From an uncultured Tenacibaculum sp. (GTDB lineage: Bacteria > Bacteroidota > Bacteroidia > Flavobacteriales > Flavobacteriaceae): a stretch of DNA of 64,000 bases. The stretch lies in assembly GCA_947504185.1 (NCBI GenBank), contig CANNGJ010000007.1:45583-109582 (forward strand). Direction: 5' to 3'. The notes under the pieces are model-generated. The model had not been told where the DNA came from. It did not search any database and saw nothing but the letters and a program-made list of their open reading frames with translations. A program made the position numbers and the translations under genes. The first letter of the stretch is position 1, and every line of letters begins with the position of its first letter. Below, in pieces: positions 40,461 through 49,639 of the stretch.

Positions 40461-43400
40461 TTATTCGGTATCACAGTGGAATAATTTTTTAGTTTTCTTT
40501 ATAGGAGCTTGTGTTTTAGCACCTTTTAATTTTTCTTGTAACATCATATTGATCAGCTTAGCTCGCTCTGATTTAATTGCTTTACGCTTTTCTTTATCTT
40601 GTTCGATATCAAAATAAATAGCTCCGTCAATAATTGTTTTTTCTGCCTTTGAATAAATTGATAGTGGATTATCGCTCCATAAAACTACATCAGCGTCTTT
40701 ACCTACTTTAATACTTCCAGTGCGATCATCAAGATGTAATAATTTTGCAGGATTTATAGTTACGGTTGCCCAAGCATCTTGTTCAGACATACCACCATAT
40801 TTTACCAATTTTGCAGCTTCTTGGTTTAAACGACGAGACATTTCTGCATCATCAGAGTTAATGGCAACAGTTACCCCTTGATTGTGCATAATTGCAGCGT
40901 TATAAGGAATTGCATCGTTAACCTCGTATTTATAAGCCCACCAATCTGCAAATGTAGACCCACCAACTCCATGCTCTTTCATTTTATCAGCAACCTTATA
41001 ACCTTCTAAAATATGAGTGAAAGTGTTAATGTTAAAATTGAATTTTTCAGCAACTTTCATTAACATATTTATTTCAGATTGCACGTAAGAGTGACAAGAA
41101 ATAAAACGCTCTTTATTAATAATTTCAGCTAAAGTTTCTAACTCGATATCTTTACGATACGGTTGTCCACTTTTCTTTTTAGCATCGTATTCTTTTGCTC
41201 TTTGAAAGTAATCGATATAAACTTGTTCAACTCCCATACGAGTTTGTGGAAAACGTACTGTTTGCATATCTCCCCAGTTAGATTGCTTTACATTTTCACC
41301 TAAAGCAAATTTGATGAACTTAGGAGAGTTTTTATAAATAATTCCGTCAGCATTTTCTCCCCATTTTAATTTTAAAATAGCAGAACGACCACCAATAGGA
41401 TTTGCAGAACCGTGTAAAACTTGAATAGAAGTAACACCTCCAGCGATATTTCTGTAAATATTAATATCATCAGGATCTACAACATCTTCAATAGTAACCT
41501 CAGCAGTTGAATTATGACCAGCTTCGTTTACTGCAGTTGTAGCAATATGCGAATGCTCATCAATAATTCCAGTAGTTAAATATTTTCCTGTTGCATCTAT
41601 AACTTTAGCGCCACGACTAGAAAGATTACTTCCTATTTGAGCAATTTTTCCGTTTTTAATTAAAACATCCGTATTGTTTAAAGTTTCTCCATTTTCAGAA
41701 GTCCAAACAGTAGCGTTTTTAATTAAAATAGTTTTTTGTTGTGGTTTGTTGAAGTTACCAAAACCTATATTTGGATAAGATACCGCAACTACTTCTGGAG
41801 CTTTATCATCTTTCTTTTTGTCATCTTTCTTTTTATCTTTTTTAGATTTAAAAACAGCTGACCAGTTAGATTCGTTTCCGTTATTATCAATAGCAGTACC
41901 TTTTAGTTGATTATTTTCGATAATACCAGATAAACGCGTAAAATCATCACCTTCTCTTAAAGTAATTGAAACCCAATTATCTTTAAAAGAGAATTTAGAG
42001 TTTATTTTATTTTCTCCTTTTTTAATAGATCCGGTTTGTTTTGCCCCTTTACCAGTAACAGCTAAATCATATGTTTTTCCGTTAACTGATAAAGTATAAT
42101 TTCCTGTAATATCTTTAATATTCATTGGATTTATAATGTTTTTATAACCTTGTACCCAATTTTCGTATAAAGTTGTTTTAGCATCAAAAATATCACCAGA
42201 AGTAATTAAGAAGTTTGCATAACTTCCTGCATTTAAATTACCAATTTTATTGTTTTTAAGAATATTTGCAGGAATGGTTGTTAAAGCTTCTAATGCTTTA
42301 GTTTTAGTTAAACCATGTTTAATAGCTTTCTGTAAATTTCCTGTAAAATCTTTAGATTTTTTTAATTGATAGGTAGTTAATGCAAAAGGAACATTATTTT
42401 TAGCTAAGATTGATGGATTAGCTGGTTCTTGATTCCATTTTCGCATATCGCTCAATGCTATCTTATCAGCTAAAAAAGCATCACTAACATCGTATGCTTT
42501 TCTAAAATTGATTGGGATGATAAAAGTTGCACTAGTGTTTTTAATGTCATTTATACGTTGGTATTCATCACCACCACCAACAATTGTATATTGAATTCCG
42601 AATTCGTCTCCAACTTTATCAGCACGTAAATCATCTAAGTAATTTCCGCCTCTAAAAATTTGAGGGAAATCTTTTTTATTATTTAAAGCTTCTAATGCTA
42701 AATCAGTATTCTTACTATTACCTTTTGCGTACCAATCAGCATCCATATAAGCTTGTCTTAACAAAGCCATGGCACCCATACGAGAAGTAGGGTAGGATTG
42801 GCGCGATTTTTTACTTTTACTAAAAGAAAGATAATTTCCTGATTGCTTATTCAATATTCTATAAGCATCTGAAGTATTCGGATTTAAAGCAACTAAAACT
42901 CCGTTACCTTGCATAATTCCGTCTTCTAAATGTGTATTTACTGTTCCGAAACCAAGACTTAATAATTCTTTTGCTTTTTTAGCATCAAATTTAAAATCGT
43001 TGAAAGCATTAACATCTGGTCTTATATGATCGTTCCAGTAATATCCTTTTCTATTAGCATCGTATTGAGGACCTTTACCACGACCACTTTCTCTCTTAGG
43101 AGCAGTGATTCCAAAAGTTGAATAAGCATCTACAAAAGAAGGATAAATAGTTTTTCCTTTTAGATCGATAACTTCTGTACCATTAGGAATATTTACAGAT
43201 TTACCTGAATTTACAACTTTACCATCTTTAATAAGTAAAGTTCCTTTTTTTATGATTTTACTTGGGCTAACATAAATTTTAGCATTTGTAAAAGCATATA
43301 ACTTGTTTTTTGATGTTTTTACACCTGTATTACTCGGAAAGTATTCTTGCGAATAGATAGAGGATACACACAATAACAATAGTATGAGTGTTTTTTTCAT
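40461..43400 (-). CDS. Secreted double amidohydrolase-family protein
   Basis: A 979-residue exported protein (signal MKKTLILLLLCVSSIYSQ) made of two amidohydrolase-like halves. The N-terminal half (about 30-420) has the strand pattern but TIYPSFVDAYSTFG instead of an HxH motif. A beta-rich insert (about 430-520) and a Lys/Asp-rich linker (KKDKKKDDKKKDDK) follow. The C-terminal half (about 555-960) has an intact YLTTGIIDEHSHIATT with HSH, plus HSYVQSE, THILEG and NSDDAEMSRR, so this half should bind metals. Probably a periplasmic peptidase or amidase (imidazolonepropionase-like fold); substrate unknown. First gene of a pair with the smaller homologue. Confidence 0.87.
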   Translation of the reverse strand: MKKTLILLLLCVSSIYSQEYFPSNTGVKTSKNKLYAFTNAKIYVSPSKIIKKGTLLIKDGKVVNSGKSVNIPNGTEVIDLKGKTIYPSFVDAYSTFGITAPKRESGRGKGPQYDANRKGYYWNDHIRPDVNAFNDFKFDAKKAKELLSLGFGTVNTHLEDGIMQGNGVLVALNPNTSDAYRILNKQSGNYLSFSKSKKSRQSYPTSRMGAMALLRQAYMDADWYAKGNSKNTDLALEALNNKKDFPQIFRGGNYLDDLRADKVGDEFGIQYTIVGGGDEYQRINDIKNTSATFIIPINFRKAYDVSDAFLADKIALSDMRKWNQEPANPSILAKNNVPFALTTYQLKKSKDFTGNLQKAIKHGLTKTKALEALTTIPANILKNNKIGNLNAGSYANFLITSGDIFDAKTTLYENWVQGYKNIINPMNIKDITGNYTLSVNGKTYDLAVTGKGAKQTGSIKKGENKINSKFSFKDNWVSITLREGDDFTRLSGIIENNQLKGTAIDNNGNESNWSAVFKSKKDKKKDDKKKDDKAPEVVAVSYPNIGFGNFNKPQQKTILIKNATVWTSENGETLNNTDVLIKNGKIAQIGSNLSSRGAKVIDATGKYLTTGIIDEHSHIATTAVNEAGHNSTAEVTIEDVVDPDDINIYRNIAGGVTSIQVLHGSANPIGGRSAILKLKWGENADGIIYKNSPKFIKFALGENVKQSNWGDMQTVRFPQTRMGVEQVYIDYFQRAKEYDAKKKSGQPYRKDIELETLAEIINKERFISCHSYVQSEINMLMKVAEKFNFNINTFTHILEGYKVADKMKEHGVGGSTFADWWAYKYEVNDAIPYNAAIMHNQGVTVAINSDDAEMSRRLNQEAAKLVKYGGMSEQDAWATVTINPAKLLHLDDRTGSIKVGKDADVVLWSDNPLSIYSKAEKTIIDGAIYFDIEQDKEKRKAIKSERAKLINMMLQEKLKGAKTQAPIKKTKKLFHCDTE

Positions 43401-43476
43401 TTTAGGTTGGTTAATTATTTTTTTAAAGGTATTTATTTGTATTGAATTGACGTTTATTTTAACAAATAATTAAGAA

Positions 43477-44520
43477 CTATTTAAGTGTCAGTTTTCCAAT
43501 TTTTTGATGTCCAGATAACCAAGCAGAGTTACTATCTACAAACTGAATCGCATAATAAGAATCATTACTCACTTCGTCCCAAGTATGTCCACCATCGTTT
43601 GAAAATGAAATACCAGTTTTACCAACAGCAAAAACTTCTTTTCCGTTTGTATTGGGTACATATTGCACACAACTTTTATAATTGGGGTTTTGATTATCGG
43701 CTACTATTTTCCAGGTTTTGCCTCCATCAGTAGTAATTGCTTTATTAGCACAATTATCATTTGGTTTTGCATAATTACCTCCAATAGCAATTCCGTGATT
43801 TTCATCATAAAAATCTATAGAATAAATTCCTTGCGGACCATCACCTTGAACAATTGGCGTATCATATATTTTCCAAGTATTTCCGTAATCGGTAGATTTT
43901 AAAATTCTGGCTTTGCTACCACCGGAAGCAATCCATACAGTCTTATTAGCAATTGCAATGTTCGTATTACTAGCAGCAAAAAAAGCTTCGTCTTTATTAA
44001 ATTTAGGTAATTGAGAGCATGGTAATTTTGTCCATGAGTTTCCTCCATCAGAAGTTAAAATAATTGAAGGACAATTTTCAGTAGGATCTCCAACAGCAAT
44101 CCCATGTTTACCATCAGAAAAGAACTTCATTGAGTCGTAAAAAACTTTTTCGTGCGCTTCTTTATATACTATTTTAGTATCATTAGAAGTTATTTTATAT
44201 AATAACCCTGGATTTCCTACAGATAAAGCAAAAATACCCTTATCACTTGCGGCAATACTCCTAAAATGAGGAATAATAGAATCATTATATTTTAAGTATT
44301 TGATACCCCATGATTTCCCTCCATCCTCAGTCATACCAATATCACCTTTCGAACCTGCAAAAAGTAATTTATCGCTTGAAGAAGAAAGTATTGCGCGAAT
44401 ACTAGTACTATCTTGTTTAAATTCAGTAATTTTAATAGAGTTAATGGCTCTTGATTGATATTCTTTTTTGCAAGAAAAAGAAATAAGAGCGACTAAAATT
44501 AAAAGTGAAAACCTTTTCAT
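43477..44520 (-). CDS. BNR/Asp-box repeat lipoprotein (Ycf48-like)
   Basis: A 347-residue lipoprotein (signal MKRFSLLILVALISFSC, Cys17). It is a seven-bladed propeller with Asp-box repeats: MTEDGGKSW, TSDGGNSW, STDYGNTW, TTDGGKTW and SNDGGHTW. Such sialidase-like or Ycf48-like propellers in Bacteroidota are often annotated as oxidoreductase or photosystem-stability homologues, but no catalytic residues are seen. Probably a binding or assembly factor in the periplasm. It lies 76 nt upstream of the amidohydrolase pair on the same strand and is divergent from the patatin gene. Confidence 0.8.
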   Translation of the reverse strand: MKRFSLLILVALISFSCKKEYQSRAINSIKITEFKQDSTSIRAILSSSSDKLLFAGSKGDIGMTEDGGKSWGIKYLKYNDSIIPHFRSIAASDKGIFALSVGNPGLLYKITSNDTKIVYKEAHEKVFYDSMKFFSDGKHGIAVGDPTENCPSIILTSDGGNSWTKLPCSQLPKFNKDEAFFAASNTNIAIANKTVWIASGGSKARILKSTDYGNTWKIYDTPIVQGDGPQGIYSIDFYDENHGIAIGGNYAKPNDNCANKAITTDGGKTWKIVADNQNPNYKSCVQYVPNTNGKEVFAVGKTGISFSNDGGHTWDEVSNDSYYAIQFVDSNSAWLSGHQKIGKLTLK

Positions 44521-44569
44521 TTTTTTGATATTTTTACAGAACTAAAAATAGGTAAATCAAATTTAATTT

Positions 44570-45523
44570 ATGAAAAAAGCATTAGTAATTTCTGGAGGTG
44601 GAAGTAAAGGGGCATTTGCAGGTGGTGTTGCTCAATATTTGATGAAACAAAAGGAAAAGAATTACGATATGTTTTTAGGTACGTCGACAGGAAGTTTAAT
44701 GGTTTCTCACTTAGCATTAGGTATGGTTAATGAGTTAAAAGAAATATATACTTCAGTAGATCAGAAAGCTATTTTTAGTAACAGTCCTTTTAAGATTAAA
44801 AAAGTAAATGGAGCAAAGGTAATTTCTATTCGACATAGAAATACATTTTGGAACTTTTTAAATGGACGAAAAACTTTTGGTGAAAGTAAAAACCTTAGAA
44901 AACTTATAAAGAGAACCATTACAAAAAAAATGTACGAACAGATTAGAGAAAATAACAAAGATGTTGTTGTTACGGTTTCTAATTTAACAGCGAATCAAAT
45001 AGAATATAAATCTATTTTAGATTGTACTTATGAAGATTTTTGCGATTGGATTTGGGGATCATGTAATTACGTGCCTTTTATGAGTTTGCTTGAAAAAGAC
45101 CATTGCCAATATGCCGATGGTGGATTTGGAAGTCTAGTACCGATTCGTGAAGCTATTTTGCGTGGAGCCAAAGAAGTAGATGCAATTATTTTAGCGACAG
45201 AGGTAACTCAAATTAATAGATTACCAGCTAAGAACCCGTTTTCTTTAATGATGGATACCTTTGATTTTATGCTTGAAAATGTTGAGAAGCATAATATTAC
45301 TATCGGAAAACTATCTGCAAAACAGCATGATGTAAAGTTGAATTTATATTATACACCAACTGTTCTAACTACAAATTCCTTGGTTTTTGAAAAAGAGAAA
45401 ATGAAAAAATGGTGGAAGTCTGGTTATAAATATGCGAAAAGACTTGATGATGAAAAGATGAGTGAATTTAGACCAGAAATGATAGAAAATCAGGAGATAG
45501 AAGAAGGTTTAGAAAATTCTTAG
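44570..45523 (+). CDS. Patatin-like phospholipase
   Basis: A 317-residue cytoplasmic lipid acyl hydrolase. The oxyanion loop GGGSKGAFAGGV (9-20), nucleophile elbow GTSTG with Ser39, and the Asp of the dyad in YADGGFGS (about residue 182) are all present. It would hydrolyse phospholipid or other fatty-acyl esters. The DUF72 gene starts 2 nt downstream, forming a two-gene operon. Confidence 0.88.
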   Translation: MKKALVISGGGSKGAFAGGVAQYLMKQKEKNYDMFLGTSTGSLMVSHLALGMVNELKEIYTSVDQKAIFSNSPFKIKKVNGAKVISIRHRNTFWNFLNGRKTFGESKNLRKLIKRTITKKMYEQIRENNKDVVVTVSNLTANQIEYKSILDCTYEDFCDWIWGSCNYVPFMSLLEKDHCQYADGGFGSLVPIREAILRGAKEVDAIILATEVTQINRLPAKNPFSLMMDTFDFMLENVEKHNITIGKLSAKQHDVKLNLYYTPTVLTTNSLVFEKEKMKKWWKSGYKYAKRLDDEKMSEFRPEMIENQEIEEGLENS

Positions 45524-45525
45524 TT

Positions 45526-46419
45526 ATGAAATTTGGAAAAGTAGACCATCCAGAATTAATAGATTTTTCGTTGCCAAATACGCATGAAAAAACTATTAAT
45601 TTATTGAGTTCTTATGATAAGGTTGAAAAACCTACTGTATATGTTGGTTGTGCTAAGTGGAATAAAGCAGATTTAAAAGGATTTTACCCAAGAGGTACAA
45701 AAGATGAATTGGAATATTATTCAAAACAATTTAATTCGATAGAGTTAAATGCTACTTTTTATAGACAATTCTCAGCGGAACAGTTTGAAAAGTGGGGATT
45801 AAAGACTCCAAAAGGCTTTAAATTTTTTCCTAAGTTAGGGCAAGAGATAAGTCATTGGAAACGTTTAAAAGAAGTTCAAGATGCTGTAAATGTTTATTTA
45901 GATAATTCATCACATTTACAAGAAAAATTAGGAACTATATTTTTACAGTTACATTCTAATTTTGGTCCTAAGAACTTTGAGATACTTCAAAATTTTGTTG
46001 TGAGTTGGCCTAAAGGAATTCCTTTGGCTATAGAGTTAAGACATAAAGATTGGTATGAAGATAAAGTAATTTTTAATCAGTATACTCAGTTACTAGAAGA
46101 GCATGATGTCGCAAATGTTTTGGTAGATACTGCTGGGAGGAGAGATATGATGCACATGCGATTAACTAACAATGAAGCTTTTGTGCGTTATGTAGGAGCG
46201 AATCATCCATCAGATTATGCTCGTTTAGATGATTGGGTAGTACGGTTAAAAGAATGGAAAGATCTAGGATTGGAAAATATCCATTTTTTTATACATCAAA
46301 ATTTAGAAGTAGAATCTCCTTTATTAGCAGCATACTTTATTAAAAAGCTAAATGATTCTTTAGGAGTTAATTTAAAAATACCTAACGAAGAGAGTAATCA
46401 ACAAATGAGTTTGTTATAA
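45526..46419 (+). CDS. DUF72 family protein
   Basis: A 297-residue TIM-barrel protein of the DUF72 (YecE) family: VYVGCAKWNKADLKGFYP (39-56), YYSKQFNSIELNATFYRQ (66-83), LGTIFLQLHSNFGP, LAIELRHKDWY and the C-terminal RYVGANHPSDYARLDDWV with a metal-binding-like pattern. No enzymatic activity is established for the family. Translationally linked to the patatin gene. Confidence 0.88.
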   Translation: MKFGKVDHPELIDFSLPNTHEKTINLLSSYDKVEKPTVYVGCAKWNKADLKGFYPRGTKDELEYYSKQFNSIELNATFYRQFSAEQFEKWGLKTPKGFKFFPKLGQEISHWKRLKEVQDAVNVYLDNSSHLQEKLGTIFLQLHSNFGPKNFEILQNFVVSWPKGIPLAIELRHKDWYEDKVIFNQYTQLLEEHDVANVLVDTAGRRDMMHMRLTNNEAFVRYVGANHPSDYARLDDWVVRLKEWKDLGLENIHFFIHQNLEVESPLLAAYFIKKLNDSLGVNLKIPNEESNQQMSLL

Positions 46420-46420
46420 A

Positions 46421-46457
46421 AAATAAATCCAGCTTTTTTAGCTGGATTTATTTTTTT
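46421..46457. terminator. Bidirectional terminator
   Basis: AAATAAATCCAGC (46421-46433) and GCTGGATTTATTT (46441-46453) form a 13-bp stem with flanking A and T runs, serving DUF72 and the convergent S41 protease gene. Confidence 0.92.
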
Positions 46458-46472
46458 ACTTTATAATGTTGA

Positions 46473-47924
46473 TTATTTAAAATCAACATACATATTATTA
46501 TAATCTGGATTTGTCATAGAAGAATTCCAAGAAGGAGAAGTTCTGATAGCACTTTTAGCCGAAGAAGTTCCTCTAGCTCCATTTACAATGTATTGAATAG
46601 TTCTTTCTAACAAAGGTTCAGTAGGATCACCTAAAATACCTAAATTACCAGGATCTTCATCCATAGTAACCTCTGGAATAAATCCGTCAGGTTTATTTTG
46701 TCCGTCTTTGTTTTGAATTTCTAAAACTATTGGTTGCATTGCCCAAGTATGATTAGTGTTAAAACCAGGTCCGTTTTCTCTAAAATTATCAGAATCGAAT
46801 AAAGTAATTGACCCTACATGTTTACCATAGGTTTGAATACCTACTAATTTTACATCAATATAAGCATCTAATGCATTTATAACTAATTCGGATGCAGAAG
46901 CAGATTCATCAGAAACTATAAAATAAACAGTAGGCATTTCAACACTATTTATAGTTTCGTCTAAAATAACTTTACCATCATTATCTTTATTTAAAATTCT
47001 ATCAGTAAAATTATTAATCAAGAGGTTAGGGTCAGTTACTTCCATTACTTTGCTATTCCAAACTTCTTTAGCAAATAAGTCGCCATTAAATTGACCTGTA
47101 ATCATACTACCTAAATAAACAGCGGTTTGTACAGAGCCACCACCGTTGTATCTTAAATCAATAATTAAGTCATCAATGATTTCGCTTTTAAAATCTGTAA
47201 AAACAGCATTTAATTGTTGATCAAAATCACGAGAGAACTGATTATACATTAAATATCCAATCTTTCTTGTACCCTCAATAATTACTTTTGCTTCTTTTAT
47301 AGGGTTTTCAGTTATTTGTGTTTTTGTTAAAGTTATGGTTGTACCGTTACTAAGAGGGTTTCCCATATTATAATCAGCTAAATGAATAGTAAACGAGTCA
47401 CCACCAAATAAAGTATTTGCATTAGCACGGGTTATTTTAGTACCATTAACTTCAGTGATAAGCATTCCTCTAGTTACTCCATTTGCATCAGCATCAGAAC
47501 CTTTTACAACATCATAGACATATACATAATAGTCCCCAGATCCATCTATATAATCGGCACCTTCAACCTTCATACCACTCGTTAAACGAATTCCGCTAAA
47601 GGCTTGTCTTAAGGCTATATAATCATCAACAATCCAAGAATAAGTTCTGTTTGGATCTTTTGGATATTCATTTGGTAAGTATAATAGGCTATAAAAGAAA
47701 TCAGCAGGATTTCCGTTCTGACCTAAATAACTATATAATTCTTGATCATTATTAAAACGTCTGTCAGATAAATTAGGAACTTGATCTTGCCATAAGTAAT
47801 AGGCATTTAATCCTTTCCATACAAAATTTTGTATTTCTATATTTGCAGGTGTATCTTCTTTACTACTACAAGAAACAATTAAAATAGATAAAAATAAAAT
47901 AAGGGATGTTTTTAATAACTTCAT
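46473..47924 (-). CDS. S41 family C-terminal processing peptidase-like lipoprotein
   Basis: A 483-residue lipoprotein (signal MKLLKTSLILFLSILIVSC, Cys19). After a helical start (GLNAYYLWQDQVP) comes a PDZ domain (about 110-190, GMLITEVNGTKITRAN) and a tail-specific-protease domain with DLRYNGGGSV, the nucleophile region SDESASASELV (about 336-346) and a downstream Lys in YGKHVGS that can act as general base. It should cut misfolded or exported proteins at the cell envelope. It is divergent from the ECF sigma operon. Confidence 0.88.
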   Translation of the reverse strand: MKLLKTSLILFLSILIVSCSSKEDTPANIEIQNFVWKGLNAYYLWQDQVPNLSDRRFNNDQELYSYLGQNGNPADFFYSLLYLPNEYPKDPNRTYSWIVDDYIALRQAFSGIRLTSGMKVEGADYIDGSGDYYVYVYDVVKGSDADANGVTRGMLITEVNGTKITRANANTLFGGDSFTIHLADYNMGNPLSNGTTITLTKTQITENPIKEAKVIIEGTRKIGYLMYNQFSRDFDQQLNAVFTDFKSEIIDDLIIDLRYNGGGSVQTAVYLGSMITGQFNGDLFAKEVWNSKVMEVTDPNLLINNFTDRILNKDNDGKVILDETINSVEMPTVYFIVSDESASASELVINALDAYIDVKLVGIQTYGKHVGSITLFDSDNFRENGPGFNTNHTWAMQPIVLEIQNKDGQNKPDGFIPEVTMDEDPGNLGILGDPTEPLLERTIQYIVNGARGTSSAKSAIRTSPSWNSSMTNPDYNNMYVDFK

Positions 47925-47988
47925 AAGGAATATATTAGTAATAATATCAACGCAATTTAATCAATAATATTATTTTTTTTATAATTGA

Positions 47989-48014
47989 TGTAACAAACTT
48001 TAAACTACCTCGTC
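47989..48014 (+). promoter_or_regulatory. Candidate ECF-sigma promoter before the sigma operon
   Basis: TGTAACA (47989-47995), a 15-nt spacer and CGTC (48011-48014) have the form of an ECF-type -35 (AAC) and -10 (CGTC) pair. Exactly the same motif and spacing occur at 59469-59494 before the ABC exporter. About 70 nt upstream of the sigma factor ATG; autoregulation is the likely meaning. Confidence 0.55.
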
Positions 48015-48083
48015 GTAGTTATGTAAACCTGATAATTAAGACGTAGTTTTAAAATAAAGTTTACAAAACTAATCAACTAAACA

Positions 48084-48593
48084 ATGAACCAATCAGACTT
48101 TTTAAAAGTTGTACTACCATTTAAAGACAAAGTCTTTCGTTTAGCAAAAAGACTTTTAGTTTCTACAGAAGAAGCTGAAGATGCTACGCAAGAATTGTTA
48201 TTTAAATTATGGAGAAGTAAAGAGAAGTTATCTGACTATAGAAATGTAGAAGCGTTTGCAATGACCATGACAAAAAATTATTGTTATGATCGATTAAAAT
48301 CAAAGCAAGCAAGTAATTTAACTTTAGTTCATAGTAATTATAAAGAAAAAGAAACGTCTTTAGATAAGAAAGTAGAACATAACGATAGTGTAAATAAAGT
48401 ACATGAATTAATTGAAAAATTACCAGAACAACAAAAAATAATTATTCAATTAAGAGATATAGAACAATACGATTTTGATGAGATATGTAAAATGGTGGAC
48501 ATGAAACCAACCGCCGTTAGAGTAGCTTTATCAAGAGCAAGAAAAACAATAAGACAAGAATTAATAAAACAACATAACTATGGAGTTAGCTAA
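48084..48593 (+). CDS. ECF-type RNA polymerase sigma factor
   Basis: A 169-residue sigma-70 family protein with only regions 2 and 4. Region 2: VLPFKDKVFRLAKRLLVSTEEAEDATQELLFKLWRSKEKL (residues about 9-48); region 4: IEKLPEQQKIIIQLRDIEQYDFDEICKMVDMKPTAVRVALSRARKTIR (about 112-160) with the recognition helix. It directs RNA polymerase to a regulon, here probably including itself. The next gene, overlapping by 14 nt, has the features of its membrane anti-sigma factor. Confidence 0.9.
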   Translation: MNQSDFLKVVLPFKDKVFRLAKRLLVSTEEAEDATQELLFKLWRSKEKLSDYRNVEAFAMTMTKNYCYDRLKSKQASNLTLVHSNYKEKETSLDKKVEHNDSVNKVHELIEKLPEQQKIIIQLRDIEQYDFDEICKMVDMKPTAVRVALSRARKTIRQELIKQHNYGVS

Positions 48594-49059
48594 CATAGAA
48601 AAATTAGTAGATAAATATCTAGACGCAGAAACTACTCTGAAAGAAGAACAAATACTACAACAGTATTTTACTTCGAACAATGTGGCACCGCATTTGCAAG
48701 AGTACAGTATGATGTTTGGTTATTTTAAACAAAGTAAGGATGAAACTTATACTAAAACCATTCAGTTAAAACCTGAGAAAACTAAGAAGAACTGGAAATG
48801 GTTATCAGTAGCAGCATCAATCGCCTTATTATTTAGTGTGTTTATAGGTCATGAACAATACCAAGAGTATCAGCAACGAAAACAATTTGCACAAATTAAA
48901 GAAGCATTGCAAATGGTTTCAATCAATTTAAACAAAGGAAACGAAGCATTATATGCAGTTTCAAACAACATTTCAAAAGGTAGCAACGCTGTACAACAAT
49001 TAAACACATTACCAAATACATTTAGTAAAGCAAACGAAATTTTAAACGTAAACAAGTAG
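48580..49059 (+). CDS. Putative membrane anti-sigma factor
   Basis: A 159-residue protein with an N-terminal cytoplasmic helical part (MELANIEKLVDKYLDAETTLKEEQILQQYF, residues 1-30, similar to the sigma-binding helices of Bacteroidota anti-sigma factors), a single membrane helix at about 67-84 (WLSVAASIALLFSVFIGH) and a periplasmic helical tail. It overlaps the sigma gene by 14 nt, the normal arrangement for an anti-sigma partner. No ZAS zinc motif is seen. Function inferred from context and topology. Confidence 0.75.
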   Translation: MELANIEKLVDKYLDAETTLKEEQILQQYFTSNNVAPHLQEYSMMFGYFKQSKDETYTKTIQLKPEKTKKNWKWLSVAASIALLFSVFIGHEQYQEYQQRKQFAQIKEALQMVSINLNKGNEALYAVSNNISKGSNAVQQLNTLPNTFSKANEILNVNK

Positions 49060-49074
49060 TAAAACCAAAGTAAG

Positions 49075-49578
49075 ATGAAAAAAGTAGTATTTATATTCGC
49101 ATTAATGTTATCGACAGTAGTAGCAAATGCACAAGGAATGTTTGATAAATTAGAAGATTTAGATGATGTATCGGCAGTAGTAGTAACTAAAGATGCCTTC
49201 GATTTATTAAGAAAGTTCCCAGACGCACAGTCTAAAGACATGAAAGTGTTTAACACAGCTAAAGGCTTAAAAGAATTAAAAGTTTTTTCAACAGAAAATA
49301 TGTCTATAGCTTCTGATATGGAAAGAATGGTTAACTCTGCAATTAAGAGTGGTAAAATGACACAGTTAGTTCGTGTTAAAGACAAAGGAAATAGAGTTAA
49401 AATTTATATTAAAGCCTCTAAAAATAAAGATATCGTAAATGAAGTTTTAATGTTTGTAAAAAGCAATAAATCTATCAAAAATGATGATAAACCATCATCA
49501 ACAGTAATATCTTTATTAGGAGAGATTAACATGAATGAGTTAGCTGAAATAGCTAATGACTACGAAAAGAAAAAATAA
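49075..49578 (+). CDS. DUF4252 domain-containing secreted protein
   Basis: A 167-residue exported protein (signal MKKVVFIFALMLSTVVANAQ). The core has the DUF4252 pattern: MFDKLEDLDDVSAVVVTKDAFDLL, the middle helix, and VNEVLMFVKSNKS..SSTVISLLGEINMNELAEI. DUF4252 proteins are of unknown function and commonly follow sigma/anti-sigma pairs in Flavobacteriia. 15 nt after the anti-sigma gene; ended by a strong terminator. Confidence 0.85.
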   Translation: MKKVVFIFALMLSTVVANAQGMFDKLEDLDDVSAVVVTKDAFDLLRKFPDAQSKDMKVFNTAKGLKELKVFSTENMSIASDMERMVNSAIKSGKMTQLVRVKDKGNRVKIYIKASKNKDIVNEVLMFVKSNKSIKNDDKPSSTVISLLGEINMNELAEIANDYEKKK

Positions 49579-49593
49579 TTATTAAAAAGCATA

Positions 49594-49625
49594 AGTATAA
49601 CCGAAGCAATTCGGTTATACTTTTT
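49594..49625 (+). terminator. Terminator between the two DUF4252 genes
   Basis: A 12-bp perfect stem (49594-49605 with 49610-49621, AGTATAACCGAA / TTCGGTTATACT, GCAA loop) with a T5 tail, placed just before the second DUF4252 gene; probably attenuates rather than fully separates it. Confidence 0.88.
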
Positions 49626-49639
49626 CTATGAATCAAACT

